The position numbers were made by a program, and so were the translations under genes. Shown in pieces: positions 51,045-60,176 of a stretch of DNA of 64,000 nucleotides; position 1 is the first letter of the stretch; every line of letters begins with the position of its first letter. The notes beneath the pieces are model-generated. The model worked only from the letters and a program-made list of their open reading frames with translations. It was not told where the DNA came from and ran no database searches. Source of the stretch: Hyphomonadaceae bacterium (lineage in GTDB: Bacteria; Pseudomonadota; Alphaproteobacteria; Caulobacterales; Hyphomonadaceae); NCBI GenBank assembly GCA_030697555.1, contig JAUYPV010000009.1:59458-123457 (forward strand), in the 5' to 3' direction.

Positions 51045-51965
51045 CTAGAGATCAAGCGCCTTCATGTCTTCCGCAGTGAGCTTCAGGGAGGCGGCGGGTG
51101 CAAGTTCTTTCAGTTGGGCGACGCTGGTGGCGCTGGCGATCGGGGCTGTGACGCTAGGGCGGGCCATGAGCCAGGCGAGGGCCGCCTGGGCTGGCGTGGC
51201 GTTGTGGGCCTTCGACACCTGATCGAGCGCGGTGAGAATCTTGAGGCCGCGTTCGTTGAAATGCTTCTTCATGCCGCCGCCGCGCGCCGATTTGCCGAGG
51301 TCGGCCTCCGAGCGGTATTTGCCGGTGAGGAAGCCGCTGGCGAGGGCGAAGTACGGGATGACGCCGAGGCCTTCCCTCACGCAGAGATTTTCGAGAGCGC
51401 CTTCATACTGGTCGCGAACCAGCAGGTTGTAGTGCGGCTGGAGCACGGTGTAGCGGGCGCGTTTGCCGCCGGATTTTTCCAATGCGTCTTTCAGGCCAAC
51501 TGCATCGTAGTTGGAGCCGCCAACGGCGCGAATTTTTCCGGCGTCGAGCAGCTTCTGGTGGGCCTCCAGCGTTTCCTCAATCGGCGTCGCGGGATCGGGC
51601 TTGTGGGAGAAGTAGAGGTCGATACGGTCGGTCATGAGCCGTTTGAGGGAGTCCTCGACGGCTGACAGGATGTAGTCGGACTTGAGGCCCTTGGTGAAAC
51701 CCACCTTGGTGATGAGCGCGACCCGGTCGCGATTGCCTCGCTCCTTCATCCAGTCGCCGATGACGGCTTCGGACTCGCCGCCGACATGGCCGGGAACCCA
51801 GCTTGAATAGACGTCAGCTGTGTCGACAGCGTTGAAGCCGGCGTCGAGGAAAGCATCGAGCACGGCGAAGGATGTCGGCTTGTCGGCGGTCCAGCCGAAG
51901 ACGTTGCCGCCGAGCACGAGCGGCGCGATTTCGAGGCCGGATTTACCGAGTTTGCGTTTCTGCAT
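51045..51965 (-). CDS. Aldo/keto reductase
   Basis: The 306-residue TIM barrel starts MQKRKLGKSGLEIAPLVLGGNVFGW and has the catalytic tetrad in place: DTADVYSSW (Asp, Tyr), ITKVGF (Lys) and FSHKPDP (His). NADPH binding is indicated by the end region with QAALAWLMARPSVTAPIASATSVAQLKELA. The substrate is unknown. It shares direction and a 12-bp gap with the DUF2855 gene. Confidence 0.92.
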   Translation of the reverse strand: MQKRKLGKSGLEIAPLVLGGNVFGWTADKPTSFAVLDAFLDAGFNAVDTADVYSSWVPGHVGGESEAVIGDWMKERGNRDRVALITKVGFTKGLKSDYILSAVEDSLKRLMTDRIDLYFSHKPDPATPIEETLEAHQKLLDAGKIRAVGGSNYDAVGLKDALEKSGGKRARYTVLQPHYNLLVRDQYEGALENLCVREGLGVIPYFALASGFLTGKYRSEADLGKSARGGGMKKHFNERGLKILTALDQVSKAHNATPAQAALAWLMARPSVTAPIASATSVAQLKELAPAASLKLTAEDMKALDL

Positions 51966-52028
51966 GGCGCACCTCCGCTGGGGTGAAGCTAGAGATAGCG
52001 CCGGGATCGCCTCAAGGCGAGCGCTTGC

Positions 52029-53018
52029 TCACTCGTCGGCGTAGATTCCAACCTGGCGCTTGCCCGTAGCGTCGGCATGGCCGCGGAACATGCCTTCGGT
52101 GTTCATGCTGAGCGCGACGCTGCCGTCGTGCGAAAGCACGATGACGCCTCCGGTTCCGCCGAGCGCCTTCACTTCGTCGAGGCTGGCTTGCGCGGCCTGC
52201 TCTGCACTCATGTTCTTCATGTCGACGCGGGCGCAGATCATGCGGGCGACGCTGGCGCGGATGAAGTATTCGCCATCACCCGTGGACGAGACGGCGCAGG
52301 AGGCGTTGTCGGCGTAGGTGCCGGCGCCGATGATGGGGCTGTCGCCGATGCGACCCGGGGGCTTGGCATTCATGCCGCCAGTGGAGGTGGCGGCGGCGAG
52401 GTTGCCTGCCTTGTCCATCGCGACGGCGCCGACCGTGCCGTAGCGGTCCTGCGGTTCGAGGTTGCCCGCCATGGCGCGGCGGAGCGCTTCGAGGCGGCGC
52501 AGCGTAATGAAGTATTCGGGCGGCACGATCTCGAGCCCGCCTTTTGCGGCGAGCTCATCGGCGTCCTTGCCGGCGAACATGACGCGGCCGGTCGCTTCCA
52601 TCACGAGGCGCGCGGCGCGGATGGGATTCTTCACGGTCCGGACCTGGGCGACGGCGCCGGCCTCGCGGTCGCGGCCATCCATGATGGAGGCGTCGAGTTC
52701 GGCGACGCCCTCGCGCGTCAGCACTGCGCCCTTGCCGGCGTTGAAGTTGGGATTGTCTTCCAGCACGCGCACGGCGGCCTCGACTGCATCGAGCGATGAG
52801 CCGCCCGAGGCGAGGATTTTCGAGCCGGCATCGAGCGCCTCATTGAGGCCGGCGCGATAGGCGGCGTCATTCTCGGGCGTCATCTCGGCGCGGCGCATGA
52901 CGCCTGCGCCGCCGTGGATCAATAGCGTCCATTCGGGTTTCTTTGACGCCATAGAATTCTCCATGCCCGCACAGCCTGAGAGCGCCACCATCACAAGACC
53001 CAGGATTGCCGTCCGCAT
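52029..53018 (-). CDS. iaaA: Isoaspartyl peptidase/L-asparaginase (Ntn hydrolase), lipoprotein
   Basis: The 329-residue protein has a lipoprotein signal (LGLVMVALSGCAG, Cys about residue 16). The Ntn fold starts WTLLIHGGAGVMRRAEM and has the autocleavage site at DRYGTVGAVAMDKAGNLAAATSTGGMNAK with the catalytic Thr of GTV. It probably acts in the periplasm, unusual for this family but seen in some proteobacteria. Cleavage gives alpha and beta chains. valS lies 4 bp upstream, so they may be co-transcribed. Confidence 0.9.
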   Translation of the reverse strand: MRTAILGLVMVALSGCAGMENSMASKKPEWTLLIHGGAGVMRRAEMTPENDAAYRAGLNEALDAGSKILASGGSSLDAVEAAVRVLEDNPNFNAGKGAVLTREGVAELDASIMDGRDREAGAVAQVRTVKNPIRAARLVMEATGRVMFAGKDADELAAKGGLEIVPPEYFITLRRLEALRRAMAGNLEPQDRYGTVGAVAMDKAGNLAAATSTGGMNAKPPGRIGDSPIIGAGTYADNASCAVSSTGDGEYFIRASVARMICARVDMKNMSAEQAAQASLDEVKALGGTGGVIVLSHDGSVALSMNTEGMFRGHADATGKRQVGIYADE

Positions 53019-53022
53019 ATCT

Positions 53023-55878
53023 CTAGCCCGCCTCGCCCAGTTGCTTCAGCGCGTCCGACAGCTTCACCAGCGCTGCCGAAGCGGCCGTGCGGCGTTCGTG
53101 TTGTTCTTCGACGACTTCGGGAGGGGCTTTCGCGACAAACTGCGCGTTGGCGAGTTTCTTGTCGATGCCGGTGATGTCGCCCTGCAGGCGCGCGGTCTCT
53201 TTCGTCAGGCGCGTCTTCTCGGCGGCGAGATCGATCAGGCTGGCGACGGAGAGGCAGGCGGTTGCTTCGTCGATGACGATGCGGATCGCGCCTTTCGGCG
53301 GATCCTTCGCTAGCGTGATGCTTTCGAGGCGCGCGAGGCGTTCGATCAGGGCCTGATAGGTGGCGAGGCGCTTTTCGGTGTCCTTCGAGGCGCCAACCAG
53401 CGCGAGCGGGACTTTCGCGGCGACGGGGACGTTGACGTCCTGGCGGGCGGAGCGGATCGAGGTGACGAGACGGATCACCCAGTTCACCTCGGCGTCGGCG
53501 GCCTTGTCGACCAGCTTGTCGCTAAGCTTCGGCCATTCGCGGGAGATGAGCAGGCCGCGCTTGCCGTCGAAGGCCTGGAACAGCTCTTCGGTGACGTAGG
53601 GCATGAAGGGGTGCAGCATGTGAACGATCTGGTCGAGCGCCCACGCGGCGGTGGCGCGCGTTTCGGCCTTCACGGCTTCGTCGGAACCGTCGAACAGCGG
53701 CTTGGTGAGTTCGATGTACCAGTCGCAGAAGACGTTCCAGGTGAAGGTGTAGATCGCGCCGGCCGCGTCGTTGAACTTGTACTCGACGATGCCTGCTTCG
53801 ACGGCTTTTACGGTCTTGGCGGCTTCCGAGACGATCCAGCGGTTGAGCGTGTGCTTCGTCTTCGACGGGTCGAAACCCGGCACCAGCTCGCAACCATTCT
53901 TCTGCGCGAACTTCACGGCGTTCCAAAGCTTGGTTGAGAAGTTGCGGTAGCCTTCGACGCGCTGTTTCGAGAGCTTAATGTCGCGGCCCTGCGCGGCCAT
54001 GGCCGAGAGCGTCATGCGCAGGCTGTCGGCGCCGAGTTCGTCGACGATCTCCAGGGGATCGATGGCGTTCCCCTTGGACTTGGACATCTTCTGTCCCTTC
54101 TCGTCGCGGACGAGAGCGTGGATGTAGACGTCCTTGAACGGGACCTCGCCCATGAAGTGCAGGCCCTGCATCATCATGCGAGCGACCCAGAAGAAGATGA
54201 TGTCGAAGGCGGTGACGAGGACGGAGCCGGGGTAGAATTCTTTCAGCGCCGGATCGGTGTCTCCCGGCCAGCCCATGGTGGAGAACGGCCAGAGCGCGGA
54301 AGAGAACCAGGTGTCGAGGACGTCTTCGTCGCGCCAGATTGCAACGCCTTTGCCACCCAAGTCAGGTAGCTCTTTTGAGTCAAGCGCTGCTCTGGCGTCT
54401 TCAGCCACAAACACATTTGTCTTGTAGTAAGCGCGCGCTTGGGCAATCGCCCCTTCCTCTGTTGGCGCGACGAACACTCGAACTCCGCGAACCGCCTCTT
54501 TGCCACCTTCATCCGTGTATCGCTCAATCACTGTTCCGCGATGGTTCGGACCGAGATTTTGCGAGGTCGGCCCGTACCATGCCGGGATGCGATGGCCCCA
54601 CCAGAGCTGGCGGGAGACGCACCACGGCTCGATGTTGCGCATCCATTCGTAGTAGGTCTTGGCCCACGTCTCGGGGACGAACTTGGTGTCGCCCTTTTCG
54701 ACGGCGGCGATGGCGGGCTTGGCCAGCGTCTTGGCGTCGACGTACCACTGGTCAGTCAGGTACGGCTCGACGACAACGCCGGAGCGATCGCCGAACGGCT
54801 GCTGGATGACGGTGTCCTCGATAGCGTGCAGCAGACCCGCTGCCTCAATGTCGGCCACGACCTTCTTGCGCGCGGCGAAGCGCTCGAGGCCGCGATAGGC
54901 TTCGGGGACCTCGGCGTTGAGATGTGCGTCGTCCGTCAGGATGTTGATCATCGGCAGCTTGTGGCGTTTGCCGACCTGATAGTCGTTGAAATCGTGCGCC
55001 GGGGTGATCTTCACGGCGCCCGTGCCCTTGGTTGGGTCTGCGTACTCATCCGCGACGATCGGCGCGAGGCGGCCGGTTAGCGGCAGTTTCACCTGCTTGC
55101 CGACGATGCCCGCGTAGCGCTCGTCGGTGGGATGCACGGCGACGGCAGTGTCGCCCAGCATCGTTTCGGGGCGTGTCGTGGCGACGACGATGTAGTCGCG
55201 ATCTTCCCACTCCGTCGCCTTGCCGGCTTCGTCGAAGGCGATCGGGAATTTGTAGGTGGAGCCGTCAGCCAGCGGATAGCGGAAGTGCCAGAAATGGCCC
55301 TTCACTTCACGCGTCTCGACTTCGAGGTCGGAGATGGCGGTCTGGAATTGGGGATCCCAGTTCACCAGGCGCTTGTCGCGGTAGATCAGGCCTTCCTGAT
55401 AGAGTTCGACGAAGACTTTCGTCACGGCCTCGCTTAGGCCCTTGTCGAGGGTGAAGCGTTCGCGGCTCCAGTCGCAGCTCGCGCCGAGGCGCTTGAGCTG
55501 GTTGGTGATCGAGCCGCCGGACTTTTCCTTCCATTCCCAGACGCGCTCGAGGAATTTCTCGCGGCCCATTTCGCGGCGGCCGACATTGCCTTCCTTGGCC
55601 AGCTCACGCTCGACGACCATTTGCGTCGCGATGCCGGCATGGTCGGTGCCGGGCTGCCACAGCACCTTGCGGCCCAGCATGCGGTGGTAGCGGACCAGCA
55701 CGTCCTGCAGCGTGTTGTTGAGGGCGTGGCCCATGTGCAGGACGCCGGTGACGTTCGGCGGCGGGATGACGATCGAATAGGGCTCGCCGTTTCCGGAGGG
55801 CTTGAACGCGCCGGATTTTTCCCAATCGGCATAGATCCGGGGTTCGGCGGTTTTCGGGTCAAAACGATCGTCGATCAT
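53023..55878 (-). CDS. valS: Valyl-tRNA synthetase with an extended editing/anticodon-proximal insertion
   Basis: The 951-residue class I synthetase has HMGH in NVTGVLHMGHALNN, KMSKS in EKGQKMSKSKGN, the CP1 editing domain, and a C-terminal coiled coil (LAAEKTRLTKETARLQGDITGIDKKLANA). Between IPAWYG (about residue 436) and RDEDVLDTWFSS there are about 80 residues, whereas E. coli ValRS has about 30. The DNA there (54334-54573) is less GC-rich than the flanks. The start at MIDDRFDPKTAE was chosen for the family N-terminus. popZ lies upstream, a Caulobacterales-like neighbourhood. Confidence 0.95.
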   Translation of the reverse strand: MIDDRFDPKTAEPRIYADWEKSGAFKPSGNGEPYSIVIPPPNVTGVLHMGHALNNTLQDVLVRYHRMLGRKVLWQPGTDHAGIATQMVVERELAKEGNVGRREMGREKFLERVWEWKEKSGGSITNQLKRLGASCDWSRERFTLDKGLSEAVTKVFVELYQEGLIYRDKRLVNWDPQFQTAISDLEVETREVKGHFWHFRYPLADGSTYKFPIAFDEAGKATEWEDRDYIVVATTRPETMLGDTAVAVHPTDERYAGIVGKQVKLPLTGRLAPIVADEYADPTKGTGAVKITPAHDFNDYQVGKRHKLPMINILTDDAHLNAEVPEAYRGLERFAARKKVVADIEAAGLLHAIEDTVIQQPFGDRSGVVVEPYLTDQWYVDAKTLAKPAIAAVEKGDTKFVPETWAKTYYEWMRNIEPWCVSRQLWWGHRIPAWYGPTSQNLGPNHRGTVIERYTDEGGKEAVRGVRVFVAPTEEGAIAQARAYYKTNVFVAEDARAALDSKELPDLGGKGVAIWRDEDVLDTWFSSALWPFSTMGWPGDTDPALKEFYPGSVLVTAFDIIFFWVARMMMQGLHFMGEVPFKDVYIHALVRDEKGQKMSKSKGNAIDPLEIVDELGADSLRMTLSAMAAQGRDIKLSKQRVEGYRNFSTKLWNAVKFAQKNGCELVPGFDPSKTKHTLNRWIVSEAAKTVKAVEAGIVEYKFNDAAGAIYTFTWNVFCDWYIELTKPLFDGSDEAVKAETRATAAWALDQIVHMLHPFMPYVTEELFQAFDGKRGLLISREWPKLSDKLVDKAADAEVNWVIRLVTSIRSARQDVNVPVAAKVPLALVGASKDTEKRLATYQALIERLARLESITLAKDPPKGAIRIVIDEATACLSVASLIDLAAEKTRLTKETARLQGDITGIDKKLANAQFVAKAPPEVVEEQHERRTAASAALVKLSDALKQLGEAG

Positions 55879-55947
55879 GCCCTGCGGATAGCGCGCAGCT
55901 TTGGACCTGTCACCCCGGCCTATTGCCATCTGGCCGCAACGAACGAC

Positions 55948-56571
55948 ATGAACCCGGGAATGACGGACGTCTGGGTCTATCGCCACGCAGAAAGCCTATC
56001 CAATGCCGGAGCGAAGACGCTGGATCCGGAGGGGATTCCGCTGACCGAGAACGGCCATGCGCAGGCGGCGAAGCTGGCCGCATCGCTTGTCCGGACGCCG
56101 CAGCGGATCATCGCATCGCCCTTCCGGCGGTCGCTTTCCACGGCCGCACCGATTCTCGGGCGGTTCCCGGCGGCGGATCACGAAATCTGGCCGACCCAGG
56201 AATTCACCTACCTGGCGCCGGACACTTGCGTCGGCACGTCGTGGATCGAGCGCAAGCCGCGGATCGACGCCTACTGGGCGCGGCTGGACCCAGAACTAGT
56301 CGACGGTCGCGGCGCGGAGAGTTTCAGCAGCCTGCTCGGGCGGGCGCGGGAGTTCCTGAAAGACCTGGCGGAGCTGACAGACGACCTCGTCATCGCCGTC
56401 TCGCATGGGCAGTTCATGCAGGCCACCAGGCTGATGGCGGAGACGCCGCAGTTTGACGACCAGACCGCGATGACGGTGTTCCGCGACAGGCAAGCCGTGC
56501 GTGAGTTCGCGAACTGCGAGCGGATGGTGCTGAAGGTGAAGCACGGTGCGGTTCGCGCGGTCGGCGTGTAG
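55948..56571 (+). CDS. Histidine phosphatase (phosphoglycerate mutase-like) family protein
   Basis: The 207-residue protein has VWVYRHAESLSNAGAKTLDPEG, the RHG-type motif with RHAES (phospho-His), then ASPFRRSLSTAAP (second Arg) and a distal His in DDLVIAVSHGQFMQ. Substrate unknown. ATG 55948 or 55960 are possible starts. It is divergent from valS with 69 bp between starts and convergent with popZ. Confidence 0.87.
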   Translation: MNPGMTDVWVYRHAESLSNAGAKTLDPEGIPLTENGHAQAAKLAASLVRTPQRIIASPFRRSLSTAAPILGRFPAADHEIWPTQEFTYLAPDTCVGTSWIERKPRIDAYWARLDPELVDGRGAESFSSLLGRAREFLKDLAELTDDLVIAVSHGQFMQATRLMAETPQFDDQTAMTVFRDRQAVREFANCERMVLKVKHGAVRAVGV

Positions 56572-56582
56572 CGCCGGAAACA

Positions 56583-56609
56583 CAAAAGGCGCACCGGTGA
56601 AGGTGCGCC
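56583..56609 (-). terminator. Hairpin terminator at the popZ 3' end
   Basis: GGCGCACC (56588-56595) pairs with GGTGCGCC (56602-56609), loop GGTGAA. On the minus strand the stem is followed by TTTTGTG. It fits the end of popZ and may also end the convergent phosphatase transcript. Confidence 0.65.
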
Positions 56610-56651
56610 CTGCATGAAACTTCTTCCTGTCGCGCGGAGTGCGGGCTGCCC

Positions 56652-57227
56652 CTAGCGGGACATGCGGCGGATCCGGTCGATCTCTTTCGCCACTTCGGCT
56701 TCAACGATCTGCGGAAGGTTGACGTCGAGCCATTCCTTCAGCATCGGCTTCAGCAGCGCGCGGACCACGTCGTCCAGCGTGTTGCCGGAGGAAACGAACA
56801 TCGAGCCCATCAGCTTGTCGAGCTGGCTGGCTGCCTGAGTGGCTACGGGCTCGCTGACCAAAGTATCACGCACGGGTGGCTTCCATTCAGGTTGGGGAGC
56901 GGGTTTCGGCGCGGCGGCGACCGGCGGCGGGGTGGGCTCCCGCTCGACGATGATGATCTCGTCTTCTTCCGGAGCGACTTCCTCGGGCTGCTGAAACACC
57001 GGAGGCGGCGCTTTCGCTGCAACCGGCTCGGGCTTGGGTTCGGGTTTCGGCTCAGGTTTGGGCGCGGGCGGCGGCGCTTTCGTTTCGATCACGGGAGGCG
57101 CGGCCGGCTGCAGGTCGAGCACGTCTCCGCTGCCTTCGGCGGGCTTGTCCTCTTCGGAAATAATACGACGGATGGAGGCGAGAATCTCCTCCATGGTCGG
57201 CTCGCGTTGAGCATGTTCCGCAGACAT
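56652..57227 (-). CDS. popZ: PopZ-like polar organizing protein (DUF2497)
   Basis: The 191-residue protein has PopZ architecture: an N-terminal helix (EPTMEEILASIRRIISEED), a disordered Pro/Glu/Lys-rich middle (PKPEPKPEPKPEP), and a C-terminal oligomerisation region (LDKLMGSMFVSSGNTLDDVVRALLKPMLKEWLDVNLPQIVEAEVAKEIDRI, about 135-190). In Caulobacter PopZ forms a polar hub that recruits chromosome and cell-cycle proteins. Gene order tolC-popZ-valS is conserved there. The disordered middle is shorter than in Caulobacter crescentus, a known variable property. Confidence 0.9.
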   Translation of the reverse strand: MSAEHAQREPTMEEILASIRRIISEEDKPAEGSGDVLDLQPAAPPVIETKAPPPAPKPEPKPEPKPEPVAAKAPPPVFQQPEEVAPEEDEIIIVEREPTPPPVAAAPKPAPQPEWKPPVRDTLVSEPVATQAASQLDKLMGSMFVSSGNTLDDVVRALLKPMLKEWLDVNLPQIVEAEVAKEIDRIRRMSR

Positions 57228-57345
57228 CGCCGTCCGTCCTCGTTCAACTCGTTGGGCGCGGATAGGGAAAGCGATTCCCGCGAGCCCAGCATTAATGAAT
57301 AGACAGGGCTATGGTGTGGAATTCGTTAACAGCAGCACGGCGCCG

Positions 57346-58650
57346 TTACTGCCTTGCGATCTCGCCAGGTTTGAGGCGGCCCATCGCCGCCAGCAGGCGG
57401 TGTGTGGCGATATAGGAGGCGCGTTCGGCCTCCACGAGGCTGAGCTGGGCCTCAAGGAGTTCGCGCTCCTGGTCGAGAACGTCGAGCGTGATGCGCGTGC
57501 CGACGGCAAGTTCCTGCTTGGCCCCTTCGAGGGCGACTTCGGCCGCCGAGACGCGGCTCGTCGAGGCGGTGATCGCCTCGCGCGCGGCGATCGTGCTGTG
57601 CCAGGCGATGGTCACCTGCGAGGAGACCTCGCGCTCGACCGCCATGCGCTGATAGCGGGCGCGCTCTGATTCCAGGCGGGCGCTGCGCGTCTTCGAATTG
57701 AGCAGGCCGCCCTGGTAGAGCGGGATGGAGACTTCCGCGGTGAGGCCTGTGTTGGTGTCGCGGAAGGTCTGGTCCTGATAGGTCTCCTGCATGCCGGCGC
57801 TGCCGACTATGCCGACCTTGGGGGCGAGCTGGCCCTTGGCGACGCCGATGCCTTTTTCCGCCGCCGTCTCCTGCGCCCGTGCTGCGACGAGAGCCGGGTT
57901 CCCGCTCCTGGCGATCGAGATCGCTTCATCGACCGTGCCGGGAAGCTGAGGCGCAAGCGGCGGTTCGGCGAGCTGCACGGGCGGGCGGCCGATGATCTGC
58001 TCGTAGGTCGCGCGCGCGGCGGCGAGTTCGGCTTTCGATGCGGCGAAGTCGGATTCGGCGCCGGCTTCGCGCGCTTCGGCCTGCGCGACGTCGGTGCGGG
58101 TCACCTCGCCGACATCGAAGCGATCCTTCGCGGCCTGCACCTGCTGCTTCAGGGACGAGACGTTGGTCTCGCGGATCGAGACTTCCTCCTCGGCCCGGCG
58201 GACATCGACGAACGCCGTCACGACCGCCAGCACAAGCTCCTGCTCGGCGCCGATGAGCTGGGCCTGCGCGGCATCGACGCCGGCGCGGGCCTGATCTCGT
58301 TGCGCGTTCAATGCGCCGCCATTGTAGATCGTCTGGCGGGCTTCGAGGCCGACGGTTGCGCGTTCCTGCCGCCCGTCGAGCGGGAAATTGCCGGCGGGCG
58401 TGGTGAAGCTGCGGCCGTACTCCAGATACTGCGTGCCGTAATTGCCGGAGAGGCCGACCTGCGGGCGCATCTGGGCCTTTGCCTGCTCCAGCGTCTCGTC
58501 GGCGACGGCGCGCGTCTTCCTCTGGACCATCAGCGTCGGGTTGTTGTCGACGGCGGAGGCGACTGCATCAGCGAGCGTGTCGCGGCTGGCCTGTGCGAAT
58601 GCCGGCGCGGAGACCGACGCCAGCAGCAGGGCGGCGAGGAGACTTCTCAT
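57346..58650 (-). CDS. tolC: TolC-family outer-membrane efflux protein
   Basis: The 434-residue protein has a signal peptide (RSLLAALLLASVSAPAFAQA) and two OEP repeats. Motifs: DTLADAVASAVDNNPTLMVQRKTRAVADETLEQAKAQMRPQ, NGGALNAQRDQARAGVDAAQAQLI, LDVLDQERELLEAQLSLVEAERASYIATHRLLAAMGRL. TolC trimers form the channel for drug efflux and type I secretion. The start was taken at the signal peptide. popZ lies 118 bp further. Confidence 0.93.
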   Translation of the reverse strand: MRSLLAALLLASVSAPAFAQASRDTLADAVASAVDNNPTLMVQRKTRAVADETLEQAKAQMRPQVGLSGNYGTQYLEYGRSFTTPAGNFPLDGRQERATVGLEARQTIYNGGALNAQRDQARAGVDAAQAQLIGAEQELVLAVVTAFVDVRRAEEEVSIRETNVSSLKQQVQAAKDRFDVGEVTRTDVAQAEAREAGAESDFAASKAELAAARATYEQIIGRPPVQLAEPPLAPQLPGTVDEAISIARSGNPALVAARAQETAAEKGIGVAKGQLAPKVGIVGSAGMQETYQDQTFRDTNTGLTAEVSIPLYQGGLLNSKTRSARLESERARYQRMAVEREVSSQVTIAWHSTIAAREAITASTSRVSAAEVALEGAKQELAVGTRITLDVLDQERELLEAQLSLVEAERASYIATHRLLAAMGRLKPGEIARQ

Positions 58651-58791
58651 GGCGTAACTCCTGACGGTCACCGGCGCGGACAGCGCCACGATGTGTAACC
58701 GGAATTACCATGTCGTTAGCGCCCCGACGGATCGCCAGAGGGCGCAGCCAAAAATGGCCGCGGCAACAGGGTTCGCCCTTGGGGTGAGAGA

Positions 58792-59442
58792 CTAGAGCCG
58801 GAATTCTTCGGCGCGTTCGAAGCCCGGCAGGCTCGGCGCCGCGGATTCGAAGGGCGTGCGCCAGGCGGTCTTGCCGCCGGAGCGGGTGTAGACGCGGGCG
58901 CGGCGGACGAGGCCCTCGAATACGACCACAACAAGCCGTCCGTCTTCCGCGAGCTGGTCGACCCACGCCTTGGGAACGTCTTCGACGGCGCCGTTGACGA
59001 AGATCACGTCGAAGGGGGCCTTGGCCGGAACGCCAGCCTTAAGCGCACCTGAGATGACTTCGACGCTCGAGACGCCAACCTTTGAGAGGGTGTCGCGCAC
59101 CGTCTTCGCCGCTGCTTCGTCCTGCTCCAGCGCAACGACGCTGCCGGCGATCCTGGCGAGCACCGCGCTGGAATAGCCGGCGCCAGGGGCGATATCGAGG
59201 ACGCGGTCGGTTTCCTTGATGGCGGCGGAATTGGTGAGCTTGGCGAAATCGCGGGCGGCCATCAGGTGCCGGCCAGGACCTGTCTCAGGCGCGACGTCGG
59301 CATAGGCGAGCGAGACTTTGGCGGCCGGCAGGAACGCTTCGCGCGGAACCGCAGCCATGGCGGCGATCACACGTCGGTCGGTGACGTCGTTGGGACGCAC
59401 CTGGCTGTCGATCATGGCTGTGCGGGCAGCTTGCAGATCCAA
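58792..59442 (-). CDS. Second PCMT-like methyltransferase
   Basis: The product begins LDLQAARTAMIDSQVRPNDVTDRRVIAAMAAVPREAFLP, typical of the alphaproteobacterial PCMT paralogue family. The start is probably TTG (59442) with GGGAGC upstream; ATG 59415 would be 9 residues shorter. Motif I is DIAPGAGYSSAVLARIAG, and FDVIFVNGAVEDVP follows. It is more distant from the canonical Pcm at 3995-4645 (which has EIGTGSGY). It may modify another substrate. tolC follows. Confidence 0.85.
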   Translation of the reverse strand: MDLQAARTAMIDSQVRPNDVTDRRVIAAMAAVPREAFLPAAKVSLAYADVAPETGPGRHLMAARDFAKLTNSAAIKETDRVLDIAPGAGYSSAVLARIAGSVVALEQDEAAAKTVRDTLSKVGVSSVEVISGALKAGVPAKAPFDVIFVNGAVEDVPKAWVDQLAEDGRLVVVVFEGLVRRARVYTRSGGKTAWRTPFESAAPSLPGFERAEEFRL

Positions 59443-59595
59443 GGAGCGGCTCCCAATTGGCGTCAGACGCCCCGGTTTTGCGTAAGACTCGGGGGCTCTT
59501 GTGCGGTTTCGGCTCTTAGCATACGCACCAACCGGCGCAACGCGCCCGACGGACGCTCCGCCAGCGCCCCGTCGCCGACTGAATCCCAAGTTTGG

Positions 59596-59669
59596 GGCCT
59601 CGTGGCGGAGTGGTGACGCAGAGGACTGCAAATCCTTGCACCCCGGTTCGATTCCGGGCGAGGCCTCCA
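59596..59669 (+). tRNA. tRNA-Cys (anticodon GCA)
   Basis: The acceptor stem GGCCTCG pairs with CGAGGCC and a U discriminator is followed by encoded CCA. The anticodon loop reads ACTGCAAAT with GCA. The T-arm GGTTCGATTCC is standard. It is 74 nt with CCA. Confidence 0.95.
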
Positions 59670-59832
59670 ACCTTTCCCTCAAATCGCAGGATAAAGCCGC
59701 GGTCGGACGCGCCGGACAGGCTGAATCGTAAAAACCGAACCTTCCGGTTTCCGTTTACCTATCATTAACCGAACCGGCGCATGTTGATCCTGTCTTCCCT
59801 TGAAGACACCCCACCATCACCCAAACGCCTTT

Positions 59833-59864
59833 GCGGGAGCCTCTGGCTCCCGCCCTCTTCTTTT
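59833..59864 (+). terminator. Terminator-like hairpin between the tRNA genes
   Basis: GCGGGAGCC (59833-59841) and GGCTCCCGC (59845-59853) with a TCT loop are followed by CCTCTTCTTTTG. It lies 160 nt after tRNA-Cys; the 318-bp gap between the tRNAs has no other gene. It could end a tRNA-Cys transcript or a short unannotated RNA. Confidence 0.65.
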
Positions 59865-59987
59865 GCGTTGGCTGACGGCGGTTTATTCAGTGAATCGCTT
59901 GGTAGGGCGGCGGATTTCCGGCATCCGCGGCGCCTCGGCTATTGAACGGCCAACCCTCGGGAGCTATACCGCCCGCCTCAACCGTGC

Positions 59988-60063
59988 TCCCTGATAGCTC
60001 AGTTGGTAGAGCATTCGACTGTTAATCGAATGGTCGCTGGTTCGAGTCCAGCTCAGGGAGCCA
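59988..60063 (+). tRNA. tRNA-Asn (anticodon GTT)
   Basis: TCCCTGA pairs with TCAGGGA; the discriminator is G followed by encoded CCA. The anticodon loop ACTGTTAAT has GTT. The T-arm GGTTCGAGTCC and D-arm AGCTCAGTTGGTAGAGC are standard. It is 76 nt with CCA. Confidence 0.96.
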
Positions 60064-60120
60064 GTTCCCCCATTTGTGGCTGGTTCACGCACGCGTGCAG
60101 TCGCTTCTCAAAGGCGCAAC

Positions 60121-60150
60121 AAAAAACCCCGCTGATTTCTCAGCGGGGTT
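60121..60150 (-). terminator. Strong intrinsic terminator of the copper-monooxygenase gene
   Basis: AACCCCGCTGA (60125-60135) pairs with TCAGCGGGGTT (60140-60150) with a TTTC loop. On the minus strand the stem runs into TTTTTT. It lies 27 nt after the stop of the minus-strand gene. Confidence 0.85.
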
Positions 60151-60176
60151 CCTGAAGACAGTTGAGGCGCTGAGCC

